63,035 nucleotides of DNA from Fimenecus sp045613685 (GCA_045613685.1 JAZLBL010000046.1:1-63035), one strand, 5' to 3'. Positions 18,154-26,391 are shown, numbered from the stretch's first letter. Notes: generated from the sequence alone by a model not told the origin. A program made the numbers and translations.

Positions 18154-19428
18154 ATGGATGATAGATATTTAGCTTATAAAATTTTATTAAAAATTGAACG
18201 AGATAAAGCATATTCAAATATTGCGGTTGATACAGTACTTAAAAATAATGATGTTGGTTCAGCACCATTTGTGTGTCAACTTGTATATGGTGTAATTGAA
18301 AGAAAAATTACACTCGACTACATATTATCTCAATTTCTTACACAACCATTAAAAAAACTTAATCCACAAGTTCTAACTGTTTTAAGAATGGGTGTTTACC
18401 AGATTAAGTTTATGGATAAAGTTCCTGATTCTGCTGCTGTCAATGAATGTGTTAAACTTGTTAAAAAGATTAAATGCGGTTTTGCTTCAGGACTTGTTAA
18501 TTCTGTTCTTAGAAAAGTGTCAATGAATAATATTGATTTTCCTAAGACTGATAACATAGCGTATAATTTTAGTATTAGATATTCTTGCCCAGAAGAACTG
18601 GTAAAGCATTATATTGATAATTATGGTGTTGATGATACTGAAGAGTTGTTAAAAGATTCACTCGGAAGTTCTCCGATATTTATAAGAGTAAATACCTTAA
18701 AAACTACAGCAGATGACCTAATTAAACTTTTATCTAGTGAAAATATTAACGCATTTAAATGCGATGATATTGAAAATGCGTTAATTCTAAATGACGGTGG
18801 AGCTATCTTTAAGTCAAATGCTTATAAACAAGGATTATTTCATGTTCAGGATAAAGCATCTCAGATATGCATTTCTAAACTTGACCCAAAGCCAAATGAG
18901 ATTGTTTTTGATATGTGTGCTTCTCCTGGTGGAAAAACGTTTACTATTGCTGAAATGATGGCAAACCAAGGTAAAGTTTATTCGTTTGACCTTTATGAGC
19001 ACAGAGTTAAATTAATTTCTGATGGAGCAAAAAGACTTGGTATTGATATTATAAATGCCAATGTAGGTGATGCGTCACTGTTTAACGATACACTTCAAAA
19101 GGCAGATAAGATACTTTGTGATGTGCCTTGTAGTGGTTTAGGTGTTATACGCAGAAAGCCTGAAATACGTTATAAAGACTTGGAGTTTGTTGACAATTTA
19201 TGTGAATTGCAGTACAATATTTTAAATTGTTCAGCAAAATATCTTAAACAAAATGGCATTTTAGTTTATTCAACTTGTTCGTTGAATAAGAAAGAAAATG
19301 AAGATATTTGTGATAAATTTTTAGCTGAAAATAATGATTTCAAAAAAGTTGAAGATTATATCACACTATGGCCACACAAAAATGGTACAGATGGCTTTTT
19401 TATAGCTAAATTTAAAAAGGTTAATTGA
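18154..19428 (+). CDS. rsmB: 16S rRNA (cytosine-967-C5) methyltransferase
   Basis: RsmB methylates C967 of 16S rRNA. The 424-residue protein has an N-terminal NusB-like RNA-binding domain (about 1-140) and a Rossmann methyltransferase domain with the SAM motif DMCASPGGKTF and the two catalytic cysteine motifs, CDVPCSGLGV and YSTCSLNKKENE. Its stop lies 2 bases before the preferred rlmN start. Confidence 0.95.
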   Translation: MDDRYLAYKILLKIERDKAYSNIAVDTVLKNNDVGSAPFVCQLVYGVIERKITLDYILSQFLTQPLKKLNPQVLTVLRMGVYQIKFMDKVPDSAAVNECVKLVKKIKCGFASGLVNSVLRKVSMNNIDFPKTDNIAYNFSIRYSCPEELVKHYIDNYGVDDTEELLKDSLGSSPIFIRVNTLKTTADDLIKLLSSENINAFKCDDIENALILNDGGAIFKSNAYKQGLFHVQDKASQICISKLDPKPNEIVFDMCASPGGKTFTIAEMMANQGKVYSFDLYEHRVKLISDGAKRLGIDIINANVGDASLFNDTLQKADKILCDVPCSGLGVIRRKPEIRYKDLEFVDNLCELQYNILNCSAKYLKQNGILVYSTCSLNKKENEDICDKFLAENNDFKKVEDYITLWPHKNGTDGFFIAKFKKVN

Positions 19429-19430
19429 CT

Positions 19431-20462
19431 ATGCTAAAAAATATTCGTTCAATGACTCTAGAAGAAATAACTAATGATTTTGATGCATTAAAGTTACCAA
19501 AATTCAGAGCAAAACAGGTTTATTCTTGGGTGCAAGAAAAGAGTGTTGAATCTTTTGATGAAATGACTAATTTATCAAAAGATTTGCGTGAAAAACTTGC
19601 AGAGAGTTATTCTTTATATAACTGCAAAATAAATACAAAACTTGTATCAAAAATTGATGATACTGTTAAATATTTGTTTGAATTACATGATGGTGAATAT
19701 GTTGAAAGTGTTGTAATGAAATATAAATATGGGTATTCTATTTGTATTTCTACACAAGTCGGTTGCAAAATGGGATGCACATTTTGCGCTTCTGCCATTG
19801 GTGGATTTGTTAGAAATCTTGAACCAGGGGAAATGCTTTCAGAAATATTTACAGCACAAAATGACTTGAATGTAAAAATTAATCATTTGGTTTTGATGGG
19901 AACTGGTGAACCACTTGATAATTATGATAATGTTATGCAAATGCTCGAATTATTGACTGATGAAAAAGGTCAAAATATGAGTATGCGCCATATTTCACTT
20001 TCTACTTGTGGAATTGTACCTAAGATTTATGATTTAGCTGATAAAAAATTAGGCTTGACATTATCTGTATCACTTCACGCACCCAATAATACAATTCGTA
20101 GTAATTCAATGCCAATTAATCATAAATATGATATTGAAGAATTGTTAAAGGCATGTAAATATTATGCACAAACAACTAATCGTAGAATTTCATTTGAATA
20201 TGCTATGATTAAAGGTGTAAATGATAGTGATGATTGTGCATTTGAATTGGCAAATAAACTTAAAGGTATCTTATGTCATGTTAATTTAATTCCTGTCAAT
20301 AACGTTAGAGAAACGAACTTTGTAAAAAGTTCTGTTGAAAGACAAAAAAGATTTATAGATATATTGGCTTCTCGTGGTATTACTGCAACTGTTAGAAGAA
20401 CACTTGGTAGTGATATCAACGCTTCGTGCGGACAATTGAGAGCATCAACAAAGAAAAAGTAG
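19431..20462 (+). CDS. rlmN: 23S rRNA (A2503-C2)/tRNA (A37-C2) methyltransferase
   Basis: RlmN is a radical-SAM enzyme that methylates C2 of adenosine. The 343-residue protein carries the cluster motif CKMGCTFCAS (CxxxCxxC), the GTGEPLDNYDNV motif and a C-terminal Cys near the end (ASCGQLR), which carries the methyl group. A TTG at 19425 would also be in frame, but the ATG at 19431 has the better distance from AAAAAGG. It overlaps nothing and is followed by the phosphatase gene. Confidence 0.95.
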   Translation: MLKNIRSMTLEEITNDFDALKLPKFRAKQVYSWVQEKSVESFDEMTNLSKDLREKLAESYSLYNCKINTKLVSKIDDTVKYLFELHDGEYVESVVMKYKYGYSICISTQVGCKMGCTFCASAIGGFVRNLEPGEMLSEIFTAQNDLNVKINHLVLMGTGEPLDNYDNVMQMLELLTDEKGQNMSMRHISLSTCGIVPKIYDLADKKLGLTLSVSLHAPNNTIRSNSMPINHKYDIEELLKACKYYAQTTNRRISFEYAMIKGVNDSDDCAFELANKLKGILCHVNLIPVNNVRETNFVKSSVERQKRFIDILASRGITATVRRTLGSDINASCGQLRASTKKK

Positions 20463-20470
20463 GTGACTTT

Positions 20471-21199
20471 TTGAAAATTGTAGCAAAAACCGATATTGGA
20501 TTAAAACGTGTCTGTAATGAAGACTCATACGCAGCAGGTGAATTACCGGGCTCGGTTGCATGGGCTGTTGTATGTGATGGTATGGGTGGTGCAACTGGTG
20601 GAAATATTGCCAGTTCAACAGCCGTAAAGCTTATTTCAGAACGAATTTCTTCTGGATACCATAAAGGCATGACTACTAATTCAATACGAAATATTTTGAT
20701 TTCTGCAATAACTGCTGCAAATATCAGTGTGTTTGATGCAAGTCGTGAAAATCCAGAGTTAACAGGTATGGGCACTACTGTGGTTGCTGCAATTTTGGTT
20801 GATGGCGTTGCTTGTATTGCTCATGCTGGTGATTCAAGAGCTTATATATTATCAAAATCTGGTTTAAGACAACTTACAAAAGACCATTCTTTTGTTCAAG
20901 AGATGGTCGATAATGGTAGTCTTACTGCAGATGAAGCAAAAATTGACCCTAGAAAAAATATTATTACTCGTGCCTTGGGTGTTGATGAAGACATAAGAAT
21001 AGATTTTTGCGAAGAGTTTTTAGATGAAGATGATATAGTTCTCATTTGTACAGATGGCCTTACAAACTATGTTACTGAGTCAGAAATTTGTGATATAACA
21101 AGTGAAAGCAATTACTATGAATATGCTGAAAAACTTGTTAACCGTGCAAATAGCAATGGCGGCGGCGACAATATAACTGTTGTAACCTTGTCTTATTAA
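20471..21199 (+). CDS. stp: PP2C-family serine/threonine phosphatase
   Basis: The 242-residue enzyme dephosphorylates targets of the adjacent PASTA kinase. PP2C metal motifs are present: the early KTDIGLKRVCNEDSY, VCDGMGGATGG, AHAGDSRAY and the late GGGDNITVV. The start is TTG at 20471 behind AGGTGA, 8 bases after the rlmN stop; a longer frame from 20426 lies inside rlmN. In Bacillus this gene is prpC and it is coupled with prkC and cpgA/rsgA as here. Confidence 0.94.
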   Translation: MKIVAKTDIGLKRVCNEDSYAAGELPGSVAWAVVCDGMGGATGGNIASSTAVKLISERISSGYHKGMTTNSIRNILISAITAANISVFDASRENPELTGMGTTVVAAILVDGVACIAHAGDSRAYILSKSGLRQLTKDHSFVQEMVDNGSLTADEAKIDPRKNIITRALGVDEDIRIDFCEEFLDEDDIVLICTDGLTNYVTESEICDITSESNYYEYAEKLVNRANSNGGGDNITVVTLSY

Positions 21200-21218
21200 G
21201 TTGGAAGGAGCATAAATT

Positions 21219-23354
21219 ATGGATAACTTCTGTGGAAAACGCCTTGACGGCAGATATGAAATAAGAGAAATAATTGGTGTAGGTGGAATGGCTGTTGTTT
21301 ATAAAGCCTATGACAATATTGATGATAGAATCGTTGCAATAAAAATCTTAAAAGATGAATATCTTTCAAACGAAGAATTTAAACGTAGATTTAAGAATGA
21401 ATCAAAGGCGATTGCTGTGCTTTCTCACCCTAATATTGTACGTGTTTACAATGTTAGTTTTGGTGACCGTTTGCAATACATTGTAATGGAATATGTAGAT
21501 GGTATTACTTTGAAAGAATATATTGAACAGCAAGGTGTAATTAACTGGAAAGAAGCAGTTCATTTTACAGGACAGATTCTTGCTGCACTTCAGCATGCTC
21601 ATGATAAAGGTATTGTTCATCAAGATATTAAACCACAAAACATTATGTTATTGCAGGATGGCACTATCAAAGTAACTGACTTTGGTATTGCTAGATTCAG
21701 CAGAATGGATTCGAATACCACTTCTGAAAATGCGATTGGTTCAGTTCACTATATCAGTCCTGAACAAGCTCGTGGTGAAATGACGGACGACAAAGCAGAT
21801 ATTTATTCTGTTGGTGTTGTTATGTATGAAATGCTTACAGGTACATTGCCATTTCAGTCTGATAATGCCGTTTCTGTGGCGTTGATGCAGTTGCAACAAG
21901 ACCCAAAAAAACCAAGAGATATTGTTCCTACATTACCTTTAGGTCTTGAACAGATTACTATCCGAGCAATGCAGAAGAATCCTAACGAAAGGTATCGTTC
22001 TTCAGCAGAAATGCTTATGGATATTAATGAATTCAAGAGAAATCCATCAATTAAATTTAATTATTCATATTTTGTTGACCAAGAACCTACAAAATATGTT
22101 CGCGGTGGTGCTTCACAGATTAGAAATCAGTTGAATTCTGATGAAAATATTGACGAAGATAAAAAGCCAATTAATAAAACAACAGCTATTATGTTAGGTG
22201 CAATTGCAGGTATAGTAGTGCTTGTTCTTGTAATTGCGGGAATTTTGGGTATAATCAATAATCGTAAAATTGAAGTTCCGAATTTTCTCAATTTAAATTT
22301 TTATACTCAAATTGAAAATAACCCTGATTATGCTGACTTTGAGTTTGAATTTAAATATGATGAAACATCTACACTTGAAGAAGGAACTGTTTTAGAGCAA
22401 AATCCTGAAGCAAGTGAAAAGATTAAAAAGGGTTCAAAAATAACTTTAACCATTGCACAAAAAGATGGAGTAGTTATTGATGCTTCAGTTATCGGAATGT
22501 CAGAATCTGATGCTAAAAACTATTTCATTTCTCGTGGAGTAATGGCGACAATTATTCCTGAATTTTCAGAAACAGTTCAACCTGGTGTCGTTATCAGAAC
22601 TGACCCGCAGATTGGCAGTTCTGTAAAAGTTGGTGGTCAGGTAACTGTTTACATTGCCACAGACAAGCAAGAAACAGTTAAAGTTCCTCAACTTGAAGGT
22701 TGTAGTAAAGAAGTTGCAGAACAGCTTTTGAAAGCTTCTGACCTTGAAATTGGTACAGTAACAGAAGTTGATAGTGCCCTTGAAAAAGGTATGGTTGTAA
22801 CGCAAAGTATTGCAAAAGATACTGAAGTACCACTCGGAACAAAGGTTGATTTTACTATCAGTAATGGTATACCTAGTGAATCTTCCGTTGATATTGTTGT
22901 CACATTGCCATCAACACAAAAAACAGGTACTTTGAAGATTTATCTTAACAGTGAGTTGTATTACACATCTGGTGAATTATACCTTGATGGTGCAAACAAA
23001 ACTTATACAATAAAAGGCAAGGGCGCAGATAATTCTTATCGTGTTATTATTGATGATACTGTAATACAAGAAGGCAAAATCGACTTTACAAAAGTGCCTG
23101 GTGTTATTACAGAAATCAAAAATAATGATGGTGCACAGTTGTTGACAAATGTTATCGGTGAAACAAAGGATTCTGCTATTTCAAAACTTAAAGCGGCGGG
23201 CTTTAATAATATAAGAATTGTTGAAGTTGAAGATGCAACTGATGCAGGTACAGTTATTTCACAAACTCCATCAGGTGATGGTACTACTAAGTATCCTGTA
23301 AGTCAGGAAATTGTTTTAACAGTTAGCCTTGGAACTGATATGGCGGCAGATTAA
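21219..23354 (+). CDS. prkC: PASTA-domain Ser/Thr protein kinase (PrkC/Stk)
   Basis: The 711-residue receptor kinase senses muropeptides in related bacteria. The kinase domain (about 12-275) has the glycine loop GVGGMAVVY, catalytic K42, the catalytic loop with D136 and DFG at 154-156. The catalytic loop reads HQD rather than the usual HRD. A membrane helix spans about 322-346. Four PASTA-like repeats follow, at about 351-413, 417-480, 486-547 and 642-705. A beta-rich, non-PASTA insert (about 552-635) separates the third and fourth. The site GGAAGGAG precedes the ATG. Confidence 0.95.
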   Translation: MDNFCGKRLDGRYEIREIIGVGGMAVVYKAYDNIDDRIVAIKILKDEYLSNEEFKRRFKNESKAIAVLSHPNIVRVYNVSFGDRLQYIVMEYVDGITLKEYIEQQGVINWKEAVHFTGQILAALQHAHDKGIVHQDIKPQNIMLLQDGTIKVTDFGIARFSRMDSNTTSENAIGSVHYISPEQARGEMTDDKADIYSVGVVMYEMLTGTLPFQSDNAVSVALMQLQQDPKKPRDIVPTLPLGLEQITIRAMQKNPNERYRSSAEMLMDINEFKRNPSIKFNYSYFVDQEPTKYVRGGASQIRNQLNSDENIDEDKKPINKTTAIMLGAIAGIVVLVLVIAGILGIINNRKIEVPNFLNLNFYTQIENNPDYADFEFEFKYDETSTLEEGTVLEQNPEASEKIKKGSKITLTIAQKDGVVIDASVIGMSESDAKNYFISRGVMATIIPEFSETVQPGVVIRTDPQIGSSVKVGGQVTVYIATDKQETVKVPQLEGCSKEVAEQLLKASDLEIGTVTEVDSALEKGMVVTQSIAKDTEVPLGTKVDFTISNGIPSESSVDIVVTLPSTQKTGTLKIYLNSELYYTSGELYLDGANKTYTIKGKGADNSYRVIIDDTVIQEGKIDFTKVPGVITEIKNNDGAQLLTNVIGETKDSAISKLKAAGFNNIRIVEVEDATDAGTVISQTPSGDGTTKYPVSQEIVLTVSLGTDMAAD

Positions 23355-23355
23355 T

Positions 23356-24228
23356 ATGAGTGTTAAGGGAATAATTACAAAAGGTATTGGCGGCTTCTAT
23401 TATGTTGAAGTCGCCAATGCGACTTATGAGTGCAAAGCAAGGGGAGTATTCAGAAAAGCGAGAATTACCCCACTTGTTGGTGATGTTGTTGATATCACTA
23501 TTAATGAACAAGCTGAAAACACAATAGATAAAATATTTGACCGAAAAAACTGCCTTAATAGACCACCAGTTGCTAATATTGATAATCTTTTTATAGTTGT
23601 TGCAACTGTTGAGCCAAAACCTAATTTTTTAGTTATTGATAAGCTCATTGCAATGGCAGAATATAAGAACATTGAGCCAACTATTATAATTTCAAAAAGT
23701 GATTTAGCATCAACAAATGAAATTGTTGATGTTTATTCAAAAAGTGGAATTACTGTTTTGAATACTGGTAACGATAATGAATTAGAAAAAATTAAATTAC
23801 TTATGAAAGATAAAATTACTGCCTTCACAGGCAATTCAGGTGTTGGCAAAACAACATTGCTTAATAAATTAGATTCTAATCTAAATTTAGCAACTGGAGC
23901 AATCAGTAATAAACTTGGTAGAGGAAGACATACAACCCGTGAAGCGCAGCTTTTCAATGTATGTGGTGGTTATGTCATTGATACACCGGGCTTCTCTTCT
24001 TTTGAATTTGATAAAACTGAAATAATTAGAAAGGATGATTTGCCTTATTGTTTCAGAGAGTTCAGAGAATATCTTGGTGAATGCAAATTCACTTCTTGTG
24101 CTCATGTGAATGATAAAGGTTGTAAAATCTGTGAAGCGGTTAAAAACGGTGAAATTAGTCGTATAAGACACGAGAATTATATCTCTTTATACAATCAAGC
24201 AAAGGAAATTAAAGAATGGGAACTTTAA
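23356..24228 (+). CDS. rsgA: small ribosomal subunit biogenesis GTPase
   Basis: RsgA helps mature the 30S subunit. The 290-residue protein has an N-terminal OB fold, a circularly permuted GTPase with SKSD (113-116) before the P-loop GNSGVGKT (159-166) and DTPG (209-212), and a zinc knuckle with C243, C248, H250 and C256. The ATG at 23356 lies one base after the prkC stop; the earlier in-frame codons lie inside prkC. The rpe gene that often follows rsgA is missing, and thiN overlaps its end directly. Confidence 0.95.
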   Translation: MSVKGIITKGIGGFYYVEVANATYECKARGVFRKARITPLVGDVVDITINEQAENTIDKIFDRKNCLNRPPVANIDNLFIVVATVEPKPNFLVIDKLIAMAEYKNIEPTIIISKSDLASTNEIVDVYSKSGITVLNTGNDNELEKIKLLMKDKITAFTGNSGVGKTTLLNKLDSNLNLATGAISNKLGRGRHTTREAQLFNVCGGYVIDTPGFSSFEFDKTEIIRKDDLPYCFREFREYLGECKFTSCAHVNDKGCKICEAVKNGEISRIRHENYISLYNQAKEIKEWEL

Positions 24229-24851
24229 AAACACGCTGTGTGATAATCGGTGGTGGCGATTGTTCTGCTGATATTTTAAAAGAGAATATTAATGATTCAG
24301 ATTATATTATCTGTGCTGACAGTGGCTATGACTATGCAGCGGAAGCAGATTTTATACCTGACCTGTTAATTGGTGATTTTGACTCTATAAAAGCCATTCC
24401 GGGTAATGTAGTAAAGATTATGCTTCCCGTCGAAAAAGATGTTACAGACGCTGTGGCGGCCTTTAATGAAGGTGCTAAGCAAGGATTTACTACATTTGTG
24501 CTTTTGGGTGGTACAGGAGGACGATTTGAACACACTTTTGCAAATATTTCATTAATGGCAAATGCGTCAAAACAGAATATTTCATTTGAAATAATTGATG
24601 AAAAACACATTTTTAGAGCTATCACAAATTCTGCAATTAAAATAAAAAGAAAAGATAATCAACAAATTTCAGTTTTTGCTTATGGTAATAAAGCAATGGG
24701 TGTAACTGAAAAAGGTTTTCACTATTCGTTGCAGAATTACGCACTAAATCCGTTTGATGGTGCATTGGGCACAAGTAATGATATTATTGAAGATTTTGGT
24801 GAAATTTCAGTAGAAGATGGAACATTAATTATTATTGAAACAAATGTGTAA
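24216..24851 (+). CDS. thiN: thiamine pyrophosphokinase
   Basis: ThiN makes thiamine diphosphate from thiamine and ATP. The 211-residue protein shows the family pattern of an early GGGDC, ICADSGYDYA, LIGDFDS, KDVTDAVAAF and LGGTGGRFEH, followed by the C-terminal thiamine-binding beta domain. It overlaps rsgA by 13 bases. Its position before spoVM is the same as in Bacillus subtilis (rsgA-rpe-thiN-spoVM), except for the missing rpe. No TPP riboswitch precedes it. Confidence 0.94.
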   Translation: MGTLKTRCVIIGGGDCSADILKENINDSDYIICADSGYDYAAEADFIPDLLIGDFDSIKAIPGNVVKIMLPVEKDVTDAVAAFNEGAKQGFTTFVLLGGTGGRFEHTFANISLMANASKQNISFEIIDEKHIFRAITNSAIKIKRKDNQQISVFAYGNKAMGVTEKGFHYSLQNYALNPFDGALGTSNDIIEDFGEISVEDGTLIIIETNV

Positions 24852-24862
24852 CCAAACAACAA

Positions 24863-24908
24863 CCCCCACGTATAATGTAGTGAAATACATTTACAGGGGG
24901 ATTTTTTT
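24863..24908 (+). terminator. hairpin plus T-tract that also carries the next gene's ribosome site
   Basis: CCCCC at 24863-24867 can pair with GGGGG at 24896-24900. An inner stem of six pairs joins 24874-24879 with 24886-24891. An A and seven Ts (24902-24908) follow at once, and the ATG of the next small gene begins at 24909. The shape is that of an intrinsic terminator after thiN with a partly unpaired middle. The run GGGGGA is also the only Shine-Dalgarno sequence for the downstream ORF. Confidence 0.6.
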
Positions 24909-25058
24909 ATGGGAAGACGCGGGTCAAATTTAAAGGGCTTGATTTTCATTGCCCTTGGTGTTGGTCTGATGGTGACCTTTGTTTTTCCAGACAAATTTAT
25001 TGTAGTATTATTAGCGATATTACTAGTAGTCTGCGGTGTTTTTCTCTGTAAGAATTAG
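24909..25058 (+). CDS. 49-residue two-helix membrane microprotein
   Basis: This short ORF encodes a basic N-terminus (MGRRGSNLKG), a hydrophobic helix (about 11-26), a short polar turn (PDKF) and a second helix (about 31-47) ending CKN. It is thus a probable membrane hairpin. The ATG is 8 bases after GGGGG. It lies between thiN and spoVM on the same strand, 11 bases before spoVM. I do not recognise the family with certainty; similar glycine-rich two-helix mini-proteins occur in Clostridia. A role with spoVM in the sporulating cell is inferred from position only. Confidence 0.65.
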   Translation: MGRRGSNLKGLIFIALGVGLMVTFVFPDKFIVVLLAILLVVCGVFLCKN

Positions 25059-25069
25059 GGGAGAGTTAT

Positions 25070-25150
25070 ATGAAAGTTGTTCTAGTCAAAAGCCCAAAAC
25101 TGATAAGTGGAATTTTAAGAATGGTCTTTGGAATAAAAAAATCAACTTAA
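25070..25150 (+). CDS. spoVM: stage V sporulation protein M microprotein
   Basis: The 26-codon ORF has the same length as Bacillus subtilis SpoVM and, compared with that sequence from memory, shares M1, K2, K7, P9, K10, G14, I15, R17 and G21, with a basic C-terminal part. SpoVM is an amphipathic helix that marks the curved forespore membrane and anchors the coat ATPase SpoIVA; Pro9 is important for its function. The ribosome site GGGGAGAG is 5-12 bases upstream. It lies downstream of thiN, the same place as in Bacillus. A terminator follows 10 bases after the stop. It is too short for normal ORF calling. Confidence 0.88.
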   Translation: MKVVLVKSPKLISGILRMVFGIKKST

Positions 25151-25159
25151 CCCTTGAAT

Positions 25160-25188
25160 GCCGATACACTCGTATCGGCTATTTTTTT
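25160..25188 (+). terminator. rho-independent terminator after spoVM
   Basis: A perfect 8-base-pair stem (25160-25167 with 25172-25179), a 4-base loop and a run of seven Ts (25182-25188) form a standard terminator. It closes the 25-kb plus-strand run. The 82 bases from 25189 to the cotJA start are AT-rich; I see no convincing promoter there. Confidence 0.9.
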
Positions 25189-25270
25189 GCTCTAATCATA
25201 AGTAACTAATTATATTTTTATGAATATGATGTAATAGTGTATTGCACAAAATAAATAAGGAGAGAATAAT

Positions 25271-25459
25271 ATGGAAGAAAATACGATAAATTGTATTTGC
25301 AATGAAATGCCAAAATTACCTGAATGTCCAGTAGTTGCAATGGCTTATGTTCCTTTTCAGACAGAACTTGTAACTTATACTTGTGTTGAAGCACTCAATA
25401 ACGGAACACTTTTCCCTGAACTCAATAAAAAATTCTATGGGGGTAAATGTTGTGAATAA
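25271..25459 (+). CDS. cotJA: spore coat associated protein CotJA
   Basis: The 62-residue protein has the CotJA pattern: a short Cys-rich start, VVAMAYVPFQ, then VEALNNGTLFPELNKKF. CotJA is needed to place CotJC in the inner spore coat. AAGGAGAG precedes the ATG. The gene is the first of a tight three-gene operon; cotJ genes are transcribed by the mother-cell factor sigma E in Bacillus. Confidence 0.92.
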   Translation: MEENTINCICNEMPKLPECPVVAMAYVPFQTELVTYTCVEALNNGTLFPELNKKFYGGKCCE

Positions 25460-25700
25460 ATGCAAACTTATGAGAGAACTTTCAAGTGTAAAGTTTGCCG
25501 CTTGGGAGCTTCATTTATATCTTGATACACATCCTTGTGATGAGAAAGCATTAGAAATGCATAAAAAATATACAGAACGAGCAAAAGAATTAACAAAAGA
25601 ATATGAAGAATGTTTCGGTCCGTTGACACATGAGTCAGGTAGTGGACTTGCTTGGATTAAGAATCCATGGCCTTGGGAATATATGGAGTGTGATTGCTGA
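25452..25700 (+). CDS. cotJB: spore coat protein CotJB
   Basis: The 82-residue product contains the CotJB features VKFAAWELHLYLDTHP and the C-terminal WIKNPWPWE. A GTG at 25452 lies 8 bases after GGGGG and overlaps cotJA by 8 bases; an ATG at 25470 (residue 7 of this call) is the alternative. The longer frame from 25383 lies inside cotJA. Its stop overlaps the cotJC start. Confidence 0.9.
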   Translation: MNKCKLMRELSSVKFAAWELHLYLDTHPCDEKALEMHKKYTERAKELTKEYEECFGPLTHESGSGLAWIKNPWPWEYMECDC

Positions 25701-26329
25701 TGTTTCAATATGAGAAAAAATTACAATATCCTGTAAAAATTAAAAATCCAAACCCCAAATATGCACAAATCATAATAAGTCAATATGGTGGACCAGATGG
25801 GGAGCTGGGTGCATCACTTCGTTATCTTTCACAAAGATATGCAATGCCATTCCCAGAGCTTAAAGGTCTCTTAACTGACATCGGCACGGAAGAGTTGGGG
25901 CACCTTGAAATGATTGGCGCAATTGTATATCAGCTTACACGAAATCTTACTATTGATGAAATAAAGAAAAGTGGATTTGATAAATATTTTGTTGACCATA
26001 CAACGGGTATATATCCAGTTGCAGCAAGTGGAACACCATTTTCAGCAATGTATCTTCAATCAAAAGGTGATGTAATCACTGACTTACACGAAGATTTAGC
26101 TGCAGAACAAAAAGCAAGAACAACTTATGACAACATTCTTCGTCTTGTTGATGACCCTGATGTAAGAGAACCAATCAAATTTTTGAGAGAAAGAGAAATA
26201 GTCCATTATCAAAGATTTGGTGAAGGATTACAACTTGCTACTGATAAGCTAGATTGTAAAAACTTCTATGCATTTAATCCAAGCTTTGATAAACATTGTA
26301 TGAAAAACGTAAAAAAGAATAGAAGATAA
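25700..26329 (+). CDS. cotJC: spore coat manganese catalase CotJC
   Basis: The 209-residue protein belongs to the manganese catalase family. Helices with metal-ligand patterns are visible: EELGHLEM, EQKARTTYDNI and EIVHYQRF, giving the Glu/His set of a di-manganese site. The start ATG at 25700 overlaps the cotJB stop; the TTG at 25694 is less likely. CotJC is a spore coat component that can detoxify hydrogen peroxide. A terminator follows. Confidence 0.93.
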   Translation: MFQYEKKLQYPVKIKNPNPKYAQIIISQYGGPDGELGASLRYLSQRYAMPFPELKGLLTDIGTEELGHLEMIGAIVYQLTRNLTIDEIKKSGFDKYFVDHTTGIYPVAASGTPFSAMYLQSKGDVITDLHEDLAAEQKARTTYDNILRLVDDPDVREPIKFLREREIVHYQRFGEGLQLATDKLDCKNFYAFNPSFDKHCMKNVKKNRR

Positions 26330-26335
26330 CAAAAC

Positions 26336-26365
26336 AGCGGGATTTTACTCCCGCTTTCATTTTAT
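26336..26365 (+). terminator. terminator after cotJC
   Basis: A 7-base-pair GC-rich stem (26336-26342 with 26349-26355), a 6-base loop and a T-rich tail (TTCATTTTATT) form an intrinsic terminator just after the cotJC stop. Confidence 0.8.
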
Positions 26366-26391
26366 TGTGATAAAAAATTAACAATTAAGCA

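Noticed and set aside
24180..24216. TPP riboswitch for thiN
   Set aside because: thiN starts inside rsgA; there is no leader and no thi-box sequence.
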